A stretch of 64,000 nt of DNA from a virus. Below, in pieces: positions 16,177 to 26,151 of the stretch (position 1 is the stretch's first letter; every line of letters begins with the position of its first letter). Below the pieces are notes generated by a model. The model saw only the letters and a list, made by a program, of their open reading frames with translations, did no database searches and was not told the origin of the DNA. Location of the stretch: positions 1 to 64,000 of the IMG/VR virus record IMGVR_UViG_3300013137_000010; one strand, written 5' to 3'. The position numbers and the translations under genes are program-made.

Positions 16177-18315
16177 TTAAGCACAACCATTTGATTGATC
16201 TCTAGCAGATTTCATAGATAACTTTATATCATCATCAGATGTTCCGACCTTTTGATTATATCTAGATTTACCAGTTTGTGGATCAGCAATAGACGCCCAT
16301 TCTTTTGCTAAACCTGTCTGAAAATCTTGATCAGATACTGCAGGCTCACCATTTTTATTTTTAGATCCGGATATCCACTTATTAAATCCTCTGCGATCTA
16401 ATAATTTTGTACCTAGCATATCCTGAATCTCAGGAGAAAAAATAGTATCATCACTTAATCCACATGCTGCTTGAATTTCAGGAAGTGTTTTTGATATAAT
16501 CTGATATTTACCCATTGCAGTTGACATAGAATTGTTAGTCTTCATTATTTCTTGAACCTGTTTTATTTCACCTATTGTTAGATTTGTAATAGGATCTGTT
16601 GGCTTACCATTTATTGTGTCAGGCATACCATTTTTACCATAATTGAAAGTAACATCATATCCACTTTCGTAACCTTTTGCAATTGCTTTGGCATCATCTG
16701 TACCTTCACCTTTAGCGATTCTATCTAATATTGACTTAGCTGCTACTTGTGTACATTCATTAGTATTTGTTTTTGCTGATGTCTCTGCTTTTGCGGCATC
16801 AGCTTTCGCTGCTGCATCTTCTTCTTTTTTAGAAGATGCTGGTTCTCTCTCATCACTTTGGCCATTTGAATTATTCTTAATCTTTTCAGCATCTGTTCGA
16901 TTAAATTTATCCATACCCTTACAAGGATCATTAATTGAACTTGAATTAGATGCAACATCAGAATTTATTAAATAGTCTTGACCGTTTAATTGTTGATTTC
17001 CAGTCAAGTTTTGCTCTGGAACTATACTTGGACCTAGATTAACGTATCCATCTATAACATCACCTCTATCTAATTTTTGTCTAAGTTCTGCTGTAGTATG
17101 ACCAAATCCCATATCAAAATGCCATCTTTCACTTCTAGGTGATCTAAAATGTTTACCCCATCTAAAACCTAAGGATTCGCCAATTTTTCCAACTGTGTCC
17201 CAGTCATTAGAATTAACTAGCTTAATATCTATTGCTAATCCGTAATTGTGATAACTAAATCCAGGTTTAGCAGCGTTTCCAGTACTTTGTAAAGCTTGTT
17301 GTGACTCTATAGATCTAATACCACTAGTAACTTCTATTTTTATACCAGCAGATTTACACTTATTTACAAAAGCTGCGGCATATTGCTTCATATTAGGATG
17401 TAATCCTTCTATTTTATTTTTAGTTTGCCTACCTGGCCAGATATAATTTATAATTTTTGGATCACTATTTACACCATTTAATGGTACTATATCACTAGCT
17501 GCGGCATTCTTTAATTGGTTGCAAGCCTTTTCGTTTTGTGATTGTATAGCATTTATTAAAGCGTTTCTATGTTCTGCTAATTCCTCTTCTGGTACAACTA
17601 AATCTATATCATTTTTATTATTAACTATACCTGGATCTCTACTAAGTTTTTTTACCTCACCATTATCTACTACTTTTACATTATTTGAAACAAAATCAGG
17701 TCTTAATAATTGATATTCTTGACATAATGCGTCCAACATAGGCTTAAGAACAGGTGCACCAAGATTTCCTATAAATGCTGATGGATTCATCACCTCTTTT
17801 ATAAATTTATCCATCCATTCAAAAAATCTGGTTCCTAAAACAGCATCTTGATCTGCACCTCTTGAGCCCAGATTTAAAATTTGTTGATTGTCTTTCAATT
17901 CTAAATTAATAGAAGTATTATTAATTGTCATTTTGTTAAGAAGTTGATCAACAGTAAGTTCTTTTCCTTTAACAAATATATTAGTGGATTCATCAAATAT
18001 TAATGCTGAAAAATCAACATACTCATCATCACTTAAACTTTTAAGTTTTCTTTGTAAGTTTTCATTATAATTTTCAGAATAAATATAATAAGGAGAATAT
18101 AGATCATCGGATAAGAATAATACGTTAACCAACTTTCCAATAGCTGGAACCTGAAATTCTTTTCCAGCTAAACTTGTAAATGGATACGCATATGGTATAT
18201 CTTCAACTGGTATATTATGATAAAGAGTTTGAACTCTAACTTTTATTCTACCTTTTCTGTTTGGATCCTTATTATCTTCAACAATGCCTACATAAAAATC
18301 TCTTTGAAGTTCCAT
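16177..18315 (-). CDS. Baseplate hub/spike protein with M15 peptidase and lysozyme-like domains
   Basis: A 712-residue gp5-like protein. Residues 1-100 (FYVGIVEDNKDPNRKGRIKV, RVQTLY, IPAIGKLVNVLF) form the OB-fold hub domain. Residues about 310-425 hold an M15 peptidase: SGIRSIESQQAL, the zinc motif SYHNYGLAIDI, and ERWHFDMG. After a charged alanine/lysine-rich linker, residues about 525-712 resemble the lambda-type muramidase fold: RIAKGEGTDD, GYDVTFNYG, ITNLTIGEI and STAMGKYQII. It would cut both peptide and glycan parts of peptidoglycan during injection. It is the last gene of the baseplate operon. Confidence 0.8.
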   Translation of the reverse strand: MELQRDFYVGIVEDNKDPNRKGRIKVRVQTLYHNIPVEDIPYAYPFTSLAGKEFQVPAIGKLVNVLFLSDDLYSPYYIYSENYNENLQRKLKSLSDDEYVDFSALIFDESTNIFVKGKELTVDQLLNKMTINNTSINLELKDNQQILNLGSRGADQDAVLGTRFFEWMDKFIKEVMNPSAFIGNLGAPVLKPMLDALCQEYQLLRPDFVSNNVKVVDNGEVKKLSRDPGIVNNKNDIDLVVPEEELAEHRNALINAIQSQNEKACNQLKNAAASDIVPLNGVNSDPKIINYIWPGRQTKNKIEGLHPNMKQYAAAFVNKCKSAGIKIEVTSGIRSIESQQALQSTGNAAKPGFSYHNYGLAIDIKLVNSNDWDTVGKIGESLGFRWGKHFRSPRSERWHFDMGFGHTTAELRQKLDRGDVIDGYVNLGPSIVPEQNLTGNQQLNGQDYLINSDVASNSSSINDPCKGMDKFNRTDAEKIKNNSNGQSDEREPASSKKEEDAAAKADAAKAETSAKTNTNECTQVAAKSILDRIAKGEGTDDAKAIAKGYESGYDVTFNYGKNGMPDTINGKPTDPITNLTIGEIKQVQEIMKTNNSMSTAMGKYQIISKTLPEIQAACGLSDDTIFSPEIQDMLGTKLLDRRGFNKWISGSKNKNGEPAVSDQDFQTGLAKEWASIADPQTGKSRYNQKVGTSDDDIKLSMKSARDQSNGCA

Positions 18316-18331
18316 TAATTTATTTTAATTT

Positions 18332-19873
18332 TTAAAAATTGAGAGTTCTTCTTGTACCTTCTTCTAATTCATTTAATAATGTCGAACCAAGACCTTTCGC
18401 AGCATTTTTAACACTAGCCCTATTATTAAAATCTGGCTTATATACGTTATCTGGTTCTATTTTATTTATATTAGTAGTATTTCTAAATTGTTGTAAAAGA
18501 CCATTAACCGCGCTACCTCTCACTTCTCTTAATTTAGTTTCTAAATTGTCCATATAATTTGCAGCAGCACTAACCACTGTTTGAGAACCCTTACTTAGTA
18601 ATTGATTAAGAAATCCTTTTTCTTCTGGTGATTTTTCTGCATTAATTCTGGCTAAATCATTTTCATATTTAGGTAAACCTTGTGTATCTTTAGATATAAT
18701 ATCTATTGTGTTCGGTGTAATTATGAAACTATCCCGTATCAAAGGATTTTTATTTGATCTAGTTACAGATTTATAATAGATATCAAAGGATAAACTTTGG
18801 GCATTAAATGGTGATGAAGAAGTGTAACCTCCTATCTCAATTTCATCTCCGTAATTTCTACTCTCAAAGAAATTAAAAGTACAATCATGTAAAGTATATA
18901 ATATATATGATTCTGGTGAGATGACATTTTTAACATTTTTGACATTAATCTTATCTTTATTATCAAATACATTTGGTGCTGGTGGATTACTACCTTCAGG
19001 TATTTGAAATTTTCTAATATCATTTATTTTAATAGTCATATTGAATCTAATTACATTTTCAGGAAACGCATATCTTTGATTTTTATAACTATAAACTAGA
19101 TTATTATATAATTCTGAAATATAGTAAGCAAACATAGAAACATCTTCGTTTAGGGTTATTGTTATTTTATCTTCACCATATTTTATCATTTTCTTATTTA
19201 GATTATTAAGTCCTCCTATTTTACTAATATAATACGATTTTATATTTTTGTCTCTAGTGTGTTCTTTTTCAAAAATTTTAAAAAATACTTTTTTAAACTC
19301 TCTCCACAAGTTAAATCTAGCTAGATAACCATTTGTGTCTATCGATCTATAATCAAAAATGAAACTTTTTAGACTATTTTGTTTAGGTGTTTCAGAAACG
19401 GTATCATCACCAACGAATAATGGTGAATCCTCATCAAAGAATAACTCAAATGATGGATAAAAGGGGTCTTCGTACCAATAATCAGTCTGTCTATATCCGC
19501 CCAATTCTGGATTAGAATATAAACCTCTTTTAAACACATCTGTATCCCTATCATATTGTCGTTGAATTATTTTACCATCTGTTTTTTTATCACCCGAATA
19601 CCAAAATTCTTCCTTCTTAGCATCTGATGTATGATAAGGATCATATTTGTCTAGTTGCTTATTCTCTATACCCATTGCTCTTCTAAAAAGATCCAAACTC
19701 ATATTGGGATCTATTTTATTTGCTAAGGCTTCAATAGCACTTTGTTCAGCATAACCTCTGACATATTTTGCAATATTTTGATTTTTCTTTTTAATAACTT
19801 TTGAAAAATCACCGGTTGTGAGTGCATCGGCTAGTTGATTGGTGTCTATAATATTTCTAAAACTTGCTGGCAT
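18332..19873 (-). CDS. Baseplate/tail structural protein
   Basis: A 513-residue protein (MPASFRNIIDTNQLADALTT...) in the baseplate operon. The middle part, FNMTIKINDIRKFQIPEGSN and LYTLHDCTFNFFESRNYG, has the strand pattern of tail-tube-like baseplate proteins (T4 gp48/gp54/gp19 fold), while the C-terminus is helical. The precise T4 counterpart cannot be settled by eye. Spacing to both neighbours is under 20 bases, consistent with one transcript. Confidence 0.65.
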   Translation of the reverse strand: MPASFRNIIDTNQLADALTTGDFSKVIKKKNQNIAKYVRGYAEQSAIEALANKIDPNMSLDLFRRAMGIENKQLDKYDPYHTSDAKKEEFWYSGDKKTDGKIIQRQYDRDTDVFKRGLYSNPELGGYRQTDYWYEDPFYPSFELFFDEDSPLFVGDDTVSETPKQNSLKSFIFDYRSIDTNGYLARFNLWREFKKVFFKIFEKEHTRDKNIKSYYISKIGGLNNLNKKMIKYGEDKITITLNEDVSMFAYYISELYNNLVYSYKNQRYAFPENVIRFNMTIKINDIRKFQIPEGSNPPAPNVFDNKDKINVKNVKNVISPESYILYTLHDCTFNFFESRNYGDEIEIGGYTSSSPFNAQSLSFDIYYKSVTRSNKNPLIRDSFIITPNTIDIISKDTQGLPKYENDLARINAEKSPEEKGFLNQLLSKGSQTVVSAAANYMDNLETKLREVRGSAVNGLLQQFRNTTNINKIEPDNVYKPDFNNRASVKNAAKGLGSTLLNELEEGTRRTLNF

Positions 19874-19881
19874 ATTTTATA

Positions 19882-21318
19882 TTATTTTGATAATTTTCTT
19901 AAATCACTTTTCTGGTCGTTTCCTTTACCATAATCTATACTCAAATCTCTTCTCATAAGAGTTATTTCTTGTTCAGCACCACCGCTTCTTTTATATATGT
20001 AATTTATACCTGTAACAAACCAAAAACCAGATAATCTACTATTTATATTGTCTGAAGGTTTATTTGTATCTCCGGCATTAGAAGATGTTATATCTTGTGG
20101 ATTATATATATCTACTCTAATATTTTGAAACCTTTTAATTGAAAAATTGATTTGGTTTAACGTAACAATCATTTTCATTTTTTCCAGATTATCCAGATTA
20201 TACTTATTAAGAAGTTTAGCAAATGCATAATTCTTATGAACGTTGTTCTGTGTATCAATTTTACCTATGAAATATTCATCGTTTAAATTTCTAACAAATA
20301 AAGTGGATTCTTTATCGTAAAGTTGTCTTAGTGTACCCTCATCTTTTTGGAGCTTTTGATCATCATTCTCTAAATGTTTTAATAATTTCTTTATTACTGT
20401 GTTATCATTCTTATCATACCAAGTACCTTTCATTTTATAAAATTTCTGTAAATTGACTTTAAAAGATTGATTAACAAGATTGAATCTGCTAATGAATTTA
20501 TTTGACATTGTAAAAGCTCTATTATTAGTTAAATATTGTGTAACAACTTTTTCTTCCGCATCTTTATCTATTTTCTTATCTGTTATAGTTCCTTTCTCAT
20601 CTCTATTAAATTCATTCATTTCTTTTTGAACATCTACATAATTTAGATTATAATAAAAATCTATAAATGTCCATATAAAAGAATCTTCTGAAATATATGC
20701 ATATTTAGTTATATCTTTAATAAATTCTAAATTGGTATTACTAGGATTAATCCAGGTCATTTCGTCATCACTAGATTGAATGTTAGAGGCGAAACCAAGA
20801 CTCATTGATAATGCCAGATCTTGTAATATTTTATAACTTGTACCTCTATATGAATTATAATTTGTATAATGCAAATCGTCGACATTCAATATACCTTTGA
20901 TAAGATATTTAAATATGTCTTTATTTTCATCTGGTTTAACAGTTTCATATTCAGTAACCCTGAAATCCATTCTTATAGGCATAGTGATTTCTGAATTTGA
21001 TTTTATAAAAATACATAAAAGAGTATCATGATCAAAAGGATATAAATCGTTAAATAGTATACCTTTTGAATCATAACAGTATAATTCTATTTCTGGTAAA
21101 AACCTACTATTAAACAATTTCACATAAATAACATCTCTTGGATCAATAGATGTACCGTCTATCGGAGGTGAATTTATAGTATCATTAACTTTTTTAATAT
21201 ATAAATATGGAACATAATCAAATGATTGTACCATTAAATCTACGGATTCTTTGTCATTTAATTTAAAAGCGATTGGCTCTGTTTTAATTTTAGATGCTGA
21301 TATAACTTCAATTGCCAT
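19882..21318 (-). CDS. Baseplate hub protein, gp27/late control protein D-like
   Basis: A 478-residue hub protein. The N-terminal strand-rich region (VYVKLFNSRFLPEIELYCYD; PIRMDFRVTEYETV) and the segment SYKILQDLALSMSLGFASNI, then WINPSNTNLEFIKDITKYAY, match the phage gp27/gpD hub family, which forms a trimeric ring over the spike. The neighbouring gp5-like spike protein supports the call. A variable charged insert lies around residues 225-260. Confidence 0.7.
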   Translation of the reverse strand: MAIEVISASKIKTEPIAFKLNDKESVDLMVQSFDYVPYLYIKKVNDTINSPPIDGTSIDPRDVIYVKLFNSRFLPEIELYCYDSKGILFNDLYPFDHDTLLCIFIKSNSEITMPIRMDFRVTEYETVKPDENKDIFKYLIKGILNVDDLHYTNYNSYRGTSYKILQDLALSMSLGFASNIQSSDDEMTWINPSNTNLEFIKDITKYAYISEDSFIWTFIDFYYNLNYVDVQKEMNEFNRDEKGTITDKKIDKDAEEKVVTQYLTNNRAFTMSNKFISRFNLVNQSFKVNLQKFYKMKGTWYDKNDNTVIKKLLKHLENDDQKLQKDEGTLRQLYDKESTLFVRNLNDEYFIGKIDTQNNVHKNYAFAKLLNKYNLDNLEKMKMIVTLNQINFSIKRFQNIRVDIYNPQDITSSNAGDTNKPSDNINSRLSGFWFVTGINYIYKRSGGAEQEITLMRRDLSIDYGKGNDQKSDLRKLSK

Positions 21319-21336
21319 TATTAATCTAAATGTTTT

Positions 21337-21825
21337 TTATTCAAAGGTATTTATAATTTGAACACTATTATCATTACCAACTTTAATTTGTTCTAATCCT
21401 GATGGTTTGATAGTAGGTGCGAGAAGTTTATTTTTATCTCCAGCTGTAACTTCTCTTTTTGGTTTAGATGCCTTCATTAGTTCTTGACGTTTAATTTCAT
21501 TCTGATCAGATAGTTCATCCCTAGTATATAAATTATATAAATAATTTACATCACAATAATAAATATATTGACCTTCTTTTACAGAGTATGGACTAATAAT
21601 ATTATTTAATGTCATTAATTCTTCAACATAATCGGGTACACCATATATATACTCAGATATTCTATCCAATCTCATTTCAAATTCTCTTGGAACAATATAA
21701 ACATTTAACGGTATGGTCTGATTATTAACGATATTTTTTTGAAATACATCAAAAAGAGTTTCTTGTTTAGGATCTCTTTTTAATCTACTGTTAGCAATAC
21801 TTGAATCAAATGAGTATATTTTCAT
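21337..21825 (-). CDS. Baseplate wedge gp53-like / LysM-type protein
   Basis: A 162-residue protein. Residues 38-95 (NVYIVPREFEMRLDRISEYI followed by YGVPDYVEELMTLNNIISPY) follow the gp53/LysM pattern in which a strand, an A/S-xx-(I/L)YG helix and an N-N-I-x-x-P turn precede a final strand (VKEGQYIYYCD). In T4, gp53 joins wedges to the central hub. The charged C-terminal tail is of unknown role. It sits between hub and wedge-like genes. Confidence 0.6.
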   Translation of the reverse strand: MKIYSFDSSIANSRLKRDPKQETLFDVFQKNIVNNQTIPLNVYIVPREFEMRLDRISEYIYGVPDYVEELMTLNNIISPYSVKEGQYIYYCDVNYLYNLYTRDELSDQNEIKRQELMKASKPKREVTAGDKNKLLAPTIKPSGLEQIKVGNDNSVQIINTFE

Positions 21826-21847
21826 GTTTTAATCTATTTTTTTTTTA

Positions 21848-23440
21848 TTAAATTGGTCTACCATAAATATCGGTTTTAGTTTCCTGATCACTAGAATCTA
21901 GCGGTTCAGAATATGTCCTTCTATAAGTATTATTAAACATTCTCATCAATTCTTGTTTACCTAATGATCTTGAAAATTCGCAGTTAAAAGTTGCTGTTAT
22001 CCATTGAGGTTGATCGTTAAATGCTAATTCAGTACTAGTTTCAACATAACAACTTTTCACAATTATATGATTGGTTGATAACCAAGGTGAGTAAGGATTA
22101 CCTATAGTTAAGTGCCAAGGTGTAGAACTATATTTACCACCAACCATCAATTCCAATGTGCCTCTAGTTTGAAATCTGTATATGGATAGTGTACTGGTTA
22201 ATAATGTTTGTAAGAAGCCTTTGGTTATTCCAATAAGTCCTTTACCTGCATCACTTTTTGCACCACTGACTGCATTTTGAACATTGTCAGCAATATTATT
22301 TAATGTGCTATTTTTATTTTCTTCTGTTTTTTGTGAAGATTTAGATTCTTCTGCACTCTTTTTAGACTTTTCTACTACTTTTTCTATTTCTGTTCTTACG
22401 TCATTAAATAAATCTTTTAATCCTTCCCAAAAACTCTTCAAAACTTCTTGCATAAATTTCCACCAAGCAGCAGGACTATTAGCTTCACCACTATTTGCTA
22501 TTCTTGCTTTGTTTATTATCGGAGATTCATCATTCCAATAAAATAACATATTCGATGTACCCATTGCAAAAATATTATCTATTATATCTAGCATGGCGGA
22601 ACCAGGATCAACAGATCCTAATAATTTTTGTTCATATGTAGTTTTTAATTCAAATGTAAAATCAGATTGAATATTTTGACTAAATGGATCTCTATAAGGT
22701 GCTTCTTGTAACACATTTGGATCACCAACCGGTATATTACTTAATCCCCAATTATCTCCTTGTAATTCACCACTATAACTTTCAATAACTTCATCTACGC
22801 TATCTTGATTATTACCACCAGCTAATCCAGCTCTTTTGTAGAATTCAAAAAGAATACCTTGTGCAAAGTCTGGTATTGGAACCATAGCCGATATATTAAT
22901 ACCTCCAAAATTTCTTTGAACCAATTCATTCAATAACACATCAAATCTTTTGTTGGTTTTTGTCCAGGTTTCGTTAAAATTAATTTTACCGAAATTTTCA
23001 TCAGCCTTAACCCAACCTACAATTGTTGATATTGGTGATGTATTCATTTCTTCTAAATTCTCTGTAACAAATGAACCTTCAGGAAATCTTCTTAATATAG
23101 CTAATCTATTTATAGGATATACTCCTAATTCTCTTAGATAGGCTAGATCAGCTGCATTGATTCTTAATCCTGGACTACTTTTGAAATCATCCAATAATCT
23201 TAGATAAGGATTTCTTTCTCCTCTATTTCCAGTGTTTTCTCTCTTATATATGGAATCACCTAGGTATTGTTTAATTTCATTTGTATTTGTATTTTTCTTA
23301 TTCTTATACACAACATAATGATAATCATCACCTCTAACAACATTAGATGTATTATCCATGCTATTAGCATCTAAAATTTGGGTTACACTTTCTGCACCTG
23401 AACCATCAAAAAGAAAAGACATTTCAGAGTAATGAGCCAT
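21848..23440 (-). CDS. Baseplate/tail-tube-initiator-like structural protein
   Basis: A 530-residue protein, first in the leftward baseplate operon. The C-terminal segment RGTLELMVGGKYSSTPWHLT, then NPYSPWLSTNHIIVKSCYVE and WITATFNCEFSRSLG, is a beta-rich tube-like domain. An internal helical region (residues about 325-385) is rich in lysine, glutamate and serine. I infer a role at the tube/baseplate junction (gp48/gp54-like) from the domain style and operon position. Confidence 0.6.
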   Translation of the reverse strand: MAHYSEMSFLFDGSGAESVTQILDANSMDNTSNVVRGDDYHYVVYKNKKNTNTNEIKQYLGDSIYKRENTGNRGERNPYLRLLDDFKSSPGLRINAADLAYLRELGVYPINRLAILRRFPEGSFVTENLEEMNTSPISTIVGWVKADENFGKINFNETWTKTNKRFDVLLNELVQRNFGGINISAMVPIPDFAQGILFEFYKRAGLAGGNNQDSVDEVIESYSGELQGDNWGLSNIPVGDPNVLQEAPYRDPFSQNIQSDFTFELKTTYEQKLLGSVDPGSAMLDIIDNIFAMGTSNMLFYWNDESPIINKARIANSGEANSPAAWWKFMQEVLKSFWEGLKDLFNDVRTEIEKVVEKSKKSAEESKSSQKTEENKNSTLNNIADNVQNAVSGAKSDAGKGLIGITKGFLQTLLTSTLSIYRFQTRGTLELMVGGKYSSTPWHLTIGNPYSPWLSTNHIIVKSCYVETSTELAFNDQPQWITATFNCEFSRSLGKQELMRMFNNTYRRTYSEPLDSSDQETKTDIYGRPI

Positions 23441-23454
23441 TTTGAAATAATTTT

Positions 23455-23473
23455 TTATTTATATATAAAAAAA
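23455..23473 (-). promoter_or_regulatory. Late-type A/T promoter motif for the baseplate operon
   Basis: Minus-strand TTTTTTATATATAAATAAA about 20-30 bases before the first baseplate gene. It serves five closely spaced structural genes. Confidence 0.5.
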
Positions 23474-23484
23474 TTATTTCTCTG

Positions 23485-23886
23485 TTAGTAGTCTCTTATT
23501 ATCTGAATAGCATCGAACAAAGAAATATTTGATAAAAGATTTTCGTAAAGTTTTTGATTATCTTTAAAATCCTCAAAAAAGAACAAGAGATTAAAATTTA
23601 TTTTTCCTATTAAATTTTCTTTTATTTGAAAAATATCATCAATATCTAAAGTATTTATTTTATTTAAATTGGGTATGTAATATACATCCTTATTCTTTCT
23701 AATAGTTTGTGTTATTTTAGTATAAATTATGAGATTAAAATATTCTCTCCATTCAGAAACATCTTCTAAACCATGATCATCTAACTGTTGTTTTATATCA
23801 ATAATGGTTTTGCTTCTTATTCTATTGATTTTTATGTACTTATCTAATTTTTTCCTATTTTTAACGAATACTATGTAGAAATCCAT
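23485..23886 (-). CDS. Hypothetical protein
   Basis: A 133-residue protein (MDFYIVFVKNRKKLDKYIKI...) with alternating basic and acidic helices and no recognised domain. It lies upstream of the baseplate operon on the same strand but is separated from it by the promoter motif. Its own start is preceded by CTTTTAATATATGG, so the motif and start codon nearly coincide. Confidence 0.5.
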   Translation of the reverse strand: MDFYIVFVKNRKKLDKYIKINRIRSKTIIDIKQQLDDHGLEDVSEWREYFNLIIYTKITQTIRKNKDVYYIPNLNKINTLDIDDIFQIKENLIGKINFNLLFFFEDFKDNQKLYENLLSNISLFDAIQIIRDY

Positions 23887-24089
23887 ATATTAAAAGATTA
23901 TATTTGAAATTATATATATTTGAAATTAAGTTTCCTACTAATAATAAAAACTTTTTATTTTTTATTTTCTAAATAATAAGCATTAGTTTGAAATATATGA
24001 AAATATAGATTATATATTTAAAACTTTTTGTTATCTTTTATTTATAATACATTATAGATAAAAGATTGTGCAAAAAATAATTAATTAGT

Positions 24090-25343
24090 ATGGCTAAAAT
24101 TCAAAAAACTTCTCAAAAAAAGTCTAATGAATTTAATTTTTCTAATATATCAAATCTAATTGATAATATTTCTAAAAAAGATATTATTTCAATAGAAGAT
24201 TTTGATAAAGAAAAAACTTTCATTTCAACCGGAATCCACGTATTGGACGCATTATTATCAAAAAGTATATTAAAAGGTGGAATTCCAAATAATAAAATTA
24301 CAATTATTGCTGGTCCAAAACAGACTGGTAAATCATTTATTTCATTGAATATAGCGAGAAATGCTCAAAAAATGGGATATAATATTGTTTGGATTGATAC
24401 AGAATATTCAATTGAAAAAACGGATTTTGATATGTACGGTATTGATACATCAAATCCTGATAAATTCATGCTAATCAGAACTAATATTGTAGAGAAAATT
24501 AAAATGTTTATGATGTCATTTCTGGATGCACTTCAAAAATTAAAAGATACAGGTGTTGATGTTTCAAAAACAATTTTCTTTATTGATTCTATTGGTATGT
24601 TATCTTCTGAAAAAGAAAAAGAAGATACGCTTAAATTAAATGTTAAGCAAGATATGACTCGTGCTAAACAGATTAAATCTCTTGTTAGACTTATTACAAA
24701 TGATTTAGGATATCTAAATATTCCTTTAGTAGCAACCAATCACGTTTACTTAACCCAAGATATGTTTCCACAAACTATTATGTCTGGTGGTGAAGGTTTA
24801 TATTATGCAGCTAGTGTAATTTTATTATTAAGTGATGCAAAATTGAAAACTGGAGAAGAAGATGAAATGGATCTCGGAAGATCAGGTTCAATTATTACAG
24901 CAAAATCAGCAAAGAATAGACTAGCAAAACCTAAGAAGGTTAAATTTGAAATTGATTACAGCAAAGGTATTAATCCTTATAAAGGTTTAGATCTTTTCTG
25001 TACACCAGAAAATTTCGATAAAGTAGGTATAGCTCAGGTGAAAAAAGTTATAGATAAGGATACTGGTGAAATAACCTATCAACCATCTAATAGATGGTTT
25101 GTAAAACATTTAGATACAACACTTGCTGAGAAACAACTTTTTAATAGAAAGGTGTTTAATTCTGATGTATTAAAATCTATGGAGCCAATTATTTATGAAT
25201 ATTTTAAATATCCCTCTTATGATGAATGCTTACGCGAATTGGAAGATATTGATATGAGGTTGAATGAAATAGAAGATAAAGATTCAGATATGTTGTCTTC
25301 TGATGAATTTAATCTTAGTTCTGACGATAAACTTTTTGATTAG
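24090..25343 (+). CDS. uvsX: UvsX/RecA-type recombinase
   Basis: A 417-residue strand-exchange protein. It has the Walker A GPKQTGKSF at residues 75-83, the preceding FISTGIHVLDALLSKSILKGG region, a Walker B KTIFFIDSIGML near residue 161, and an L2-like loop region with PLVATNHVYLTQDMFPQ, MSGGEGLYYAAS. It would coat single-stranded DNA and drive recombination-dependent replication as in T4. The acidic C-terminal tail (SDMLSSDEF...) is typical for UvsX. It precedes the fractured replicative helicase. Confidence 0.9.
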   Translation: MAKIQKTSQKKSNEFNFSNISNLIDNISKKDIISIEDFDKEKTFISTGIHVLDALLSKSILKGGIPNNKITIIAGPKQTGKSFISLNIARNAQKMGYNIVWIDTEYSIEKTDFDMYGIDTSNPDKFMLIRTNIVEKIKMFMMSFLDALQKLKDTGVDVSKTIFFIDSIGMLSSEKEKEDTLKLNVKQDMTRAKQIKSLVRLITNDLGYLNIPLVATNHVYLTQDMFPQTIMSGGEGLYYAASVILLLSDAKLKTGEEDEMDLGRSGSIITAKSAKNRLAKPKKVKFEIDYSKGINPYKGLDLFCTPENFDKVGIAQVKKVIDKDTGEITYQPSNRWFVKHLDTTLAEKQLFNRKVFNSDVLKSMEPIIYEYFKYPSYDECLRELEDIDMRLNEIEDKDSDMLSSDEFNLSSDDKLFD

Positions 25344-25386
25344 TTTATTGTAACTTTTGTAAAAATATTTTATACAATAATTTCAT

Positions 25387-26109
25387 ATGGCAGAAGCAAT
25401 GAATACAAATATGGAAAAGCACTACTTTATCCATATATTAGATAATCCAGAGCAGTTTTCTAAGGTTGAACCATTTTTCTTTAGAAATTCTGATATACAG
25501 TTTATATACACAGTTATTAGAGATGAGTATATCAAAAGCGAAAGCCATATAATACCCAGTCCACAGCAAATTTATTCAATGGTTAAACTTGCTGATCAAG
25601 ATAATAAAATTAATGATAAAGTTATTAAGTTACTTCTTCAGTCAGATAATGCAGATATTAGCCAAGAATGGCTATCACCTAGATTTAAAGCGTGGAAAAT
25701 CAAAAATCAATTAAAAGGCGATGCGTTAAAGATGATCGATATGATTCGTGGAATAGATGAGATTGATTATGATGATGTTACAGAAATTGCACAAAAAACC
25801 AAAACTATGTTTAATAATGTGCTTTTAGTTGATGATGATGATCAAGATTTGGGTGAAGATTTTGATGATCCTGAATCACATAAACAACAAATAAGTAAAA
25901 ATAGTATTCCAACTGGTTGGTCTAGTATAGATTCTATATTAGGTGGTGGTTGGAGTAAATCAACATTAAATGTGATAATGGGAGAAACTAATGTTGGTAA
26001 GTGCTCAAAATCAGATACTCCTATAAGAATTAAAAGCAAAAAAACAGGTGAAATAAAGGAAATTACTATCGGTGATTTTTTTAATTTAATGAAAAATAAA
26101 AAATCCTAA
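25387..26109 (+). CDS. Replicative helicase (gp41/DnaB-like) N-half fused to split-intein N-fragment
   Basis: A 240-residue protein. Residues 1-205 are the N-terminal part of a gp41/DnaB helicase, ending GWSSIDSILGGGWSKSTLNV, IMGETNVGK, which is Walker A without its final serine. Residue 206 is cysteine, the first residue of a 35-residue intein N-fragment (CSKSDTPIRIK, EIKEITIGDFF, KNKKS) followed by a stop. The C-half with the complementary intein piece starts at 27280. Trans-splicing would join K205 to the serine encoded at 27631, rebuilding GETNVGKS and a helicase of about 446 residues, close to T4 gp41 (475). Without splicing there is no complete ATP-binding loop. Confidence 0.9.
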   Translation: MAEAMNTNMEKHYFIHILDNPEQFSKVEPFFFRNSDIQFIYTVIRDEYIKSESHIIPSPQQIYSMVKLADQDNKINDKVIKLLLQSDNADISQEWLSPRFKAWKIKNQLKGDALKMIDMIRGIDEIDYDDVTEIAQKTKTMFNNVLLVDDDDQDLGEDFDDPESHKQQISKNSIPTGWSSIDSILGGGWSKSTLNVIMGETNVGKCSKSDTPIRIKSKKTGEIKEITIGDFFNLMKNKKS

Positions 26110-26123
26110 ATTGGTCTCTCTTA

Positions 26124-26135
26124 TTTTATATATAG
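26124..26135 (+). promoter_or_regulatory. Late-type A/T promoter motif before the endonuclease in the helicase gap
   Basis: TTTTATATATAG about 17 bases before the endonuclease ATG. The inserted endonuclease thus carries its own promoter-like leader. Confidence 0.4.
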
Positions 26136-26151
26136 AAATAAAAATATAGAT

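Noticed and set aside
16688-16975. Antisense ORF over the spike-protein linker
   Set aside because: It is a shadow of the Ala/Lys-rich linker on the opposite strand.
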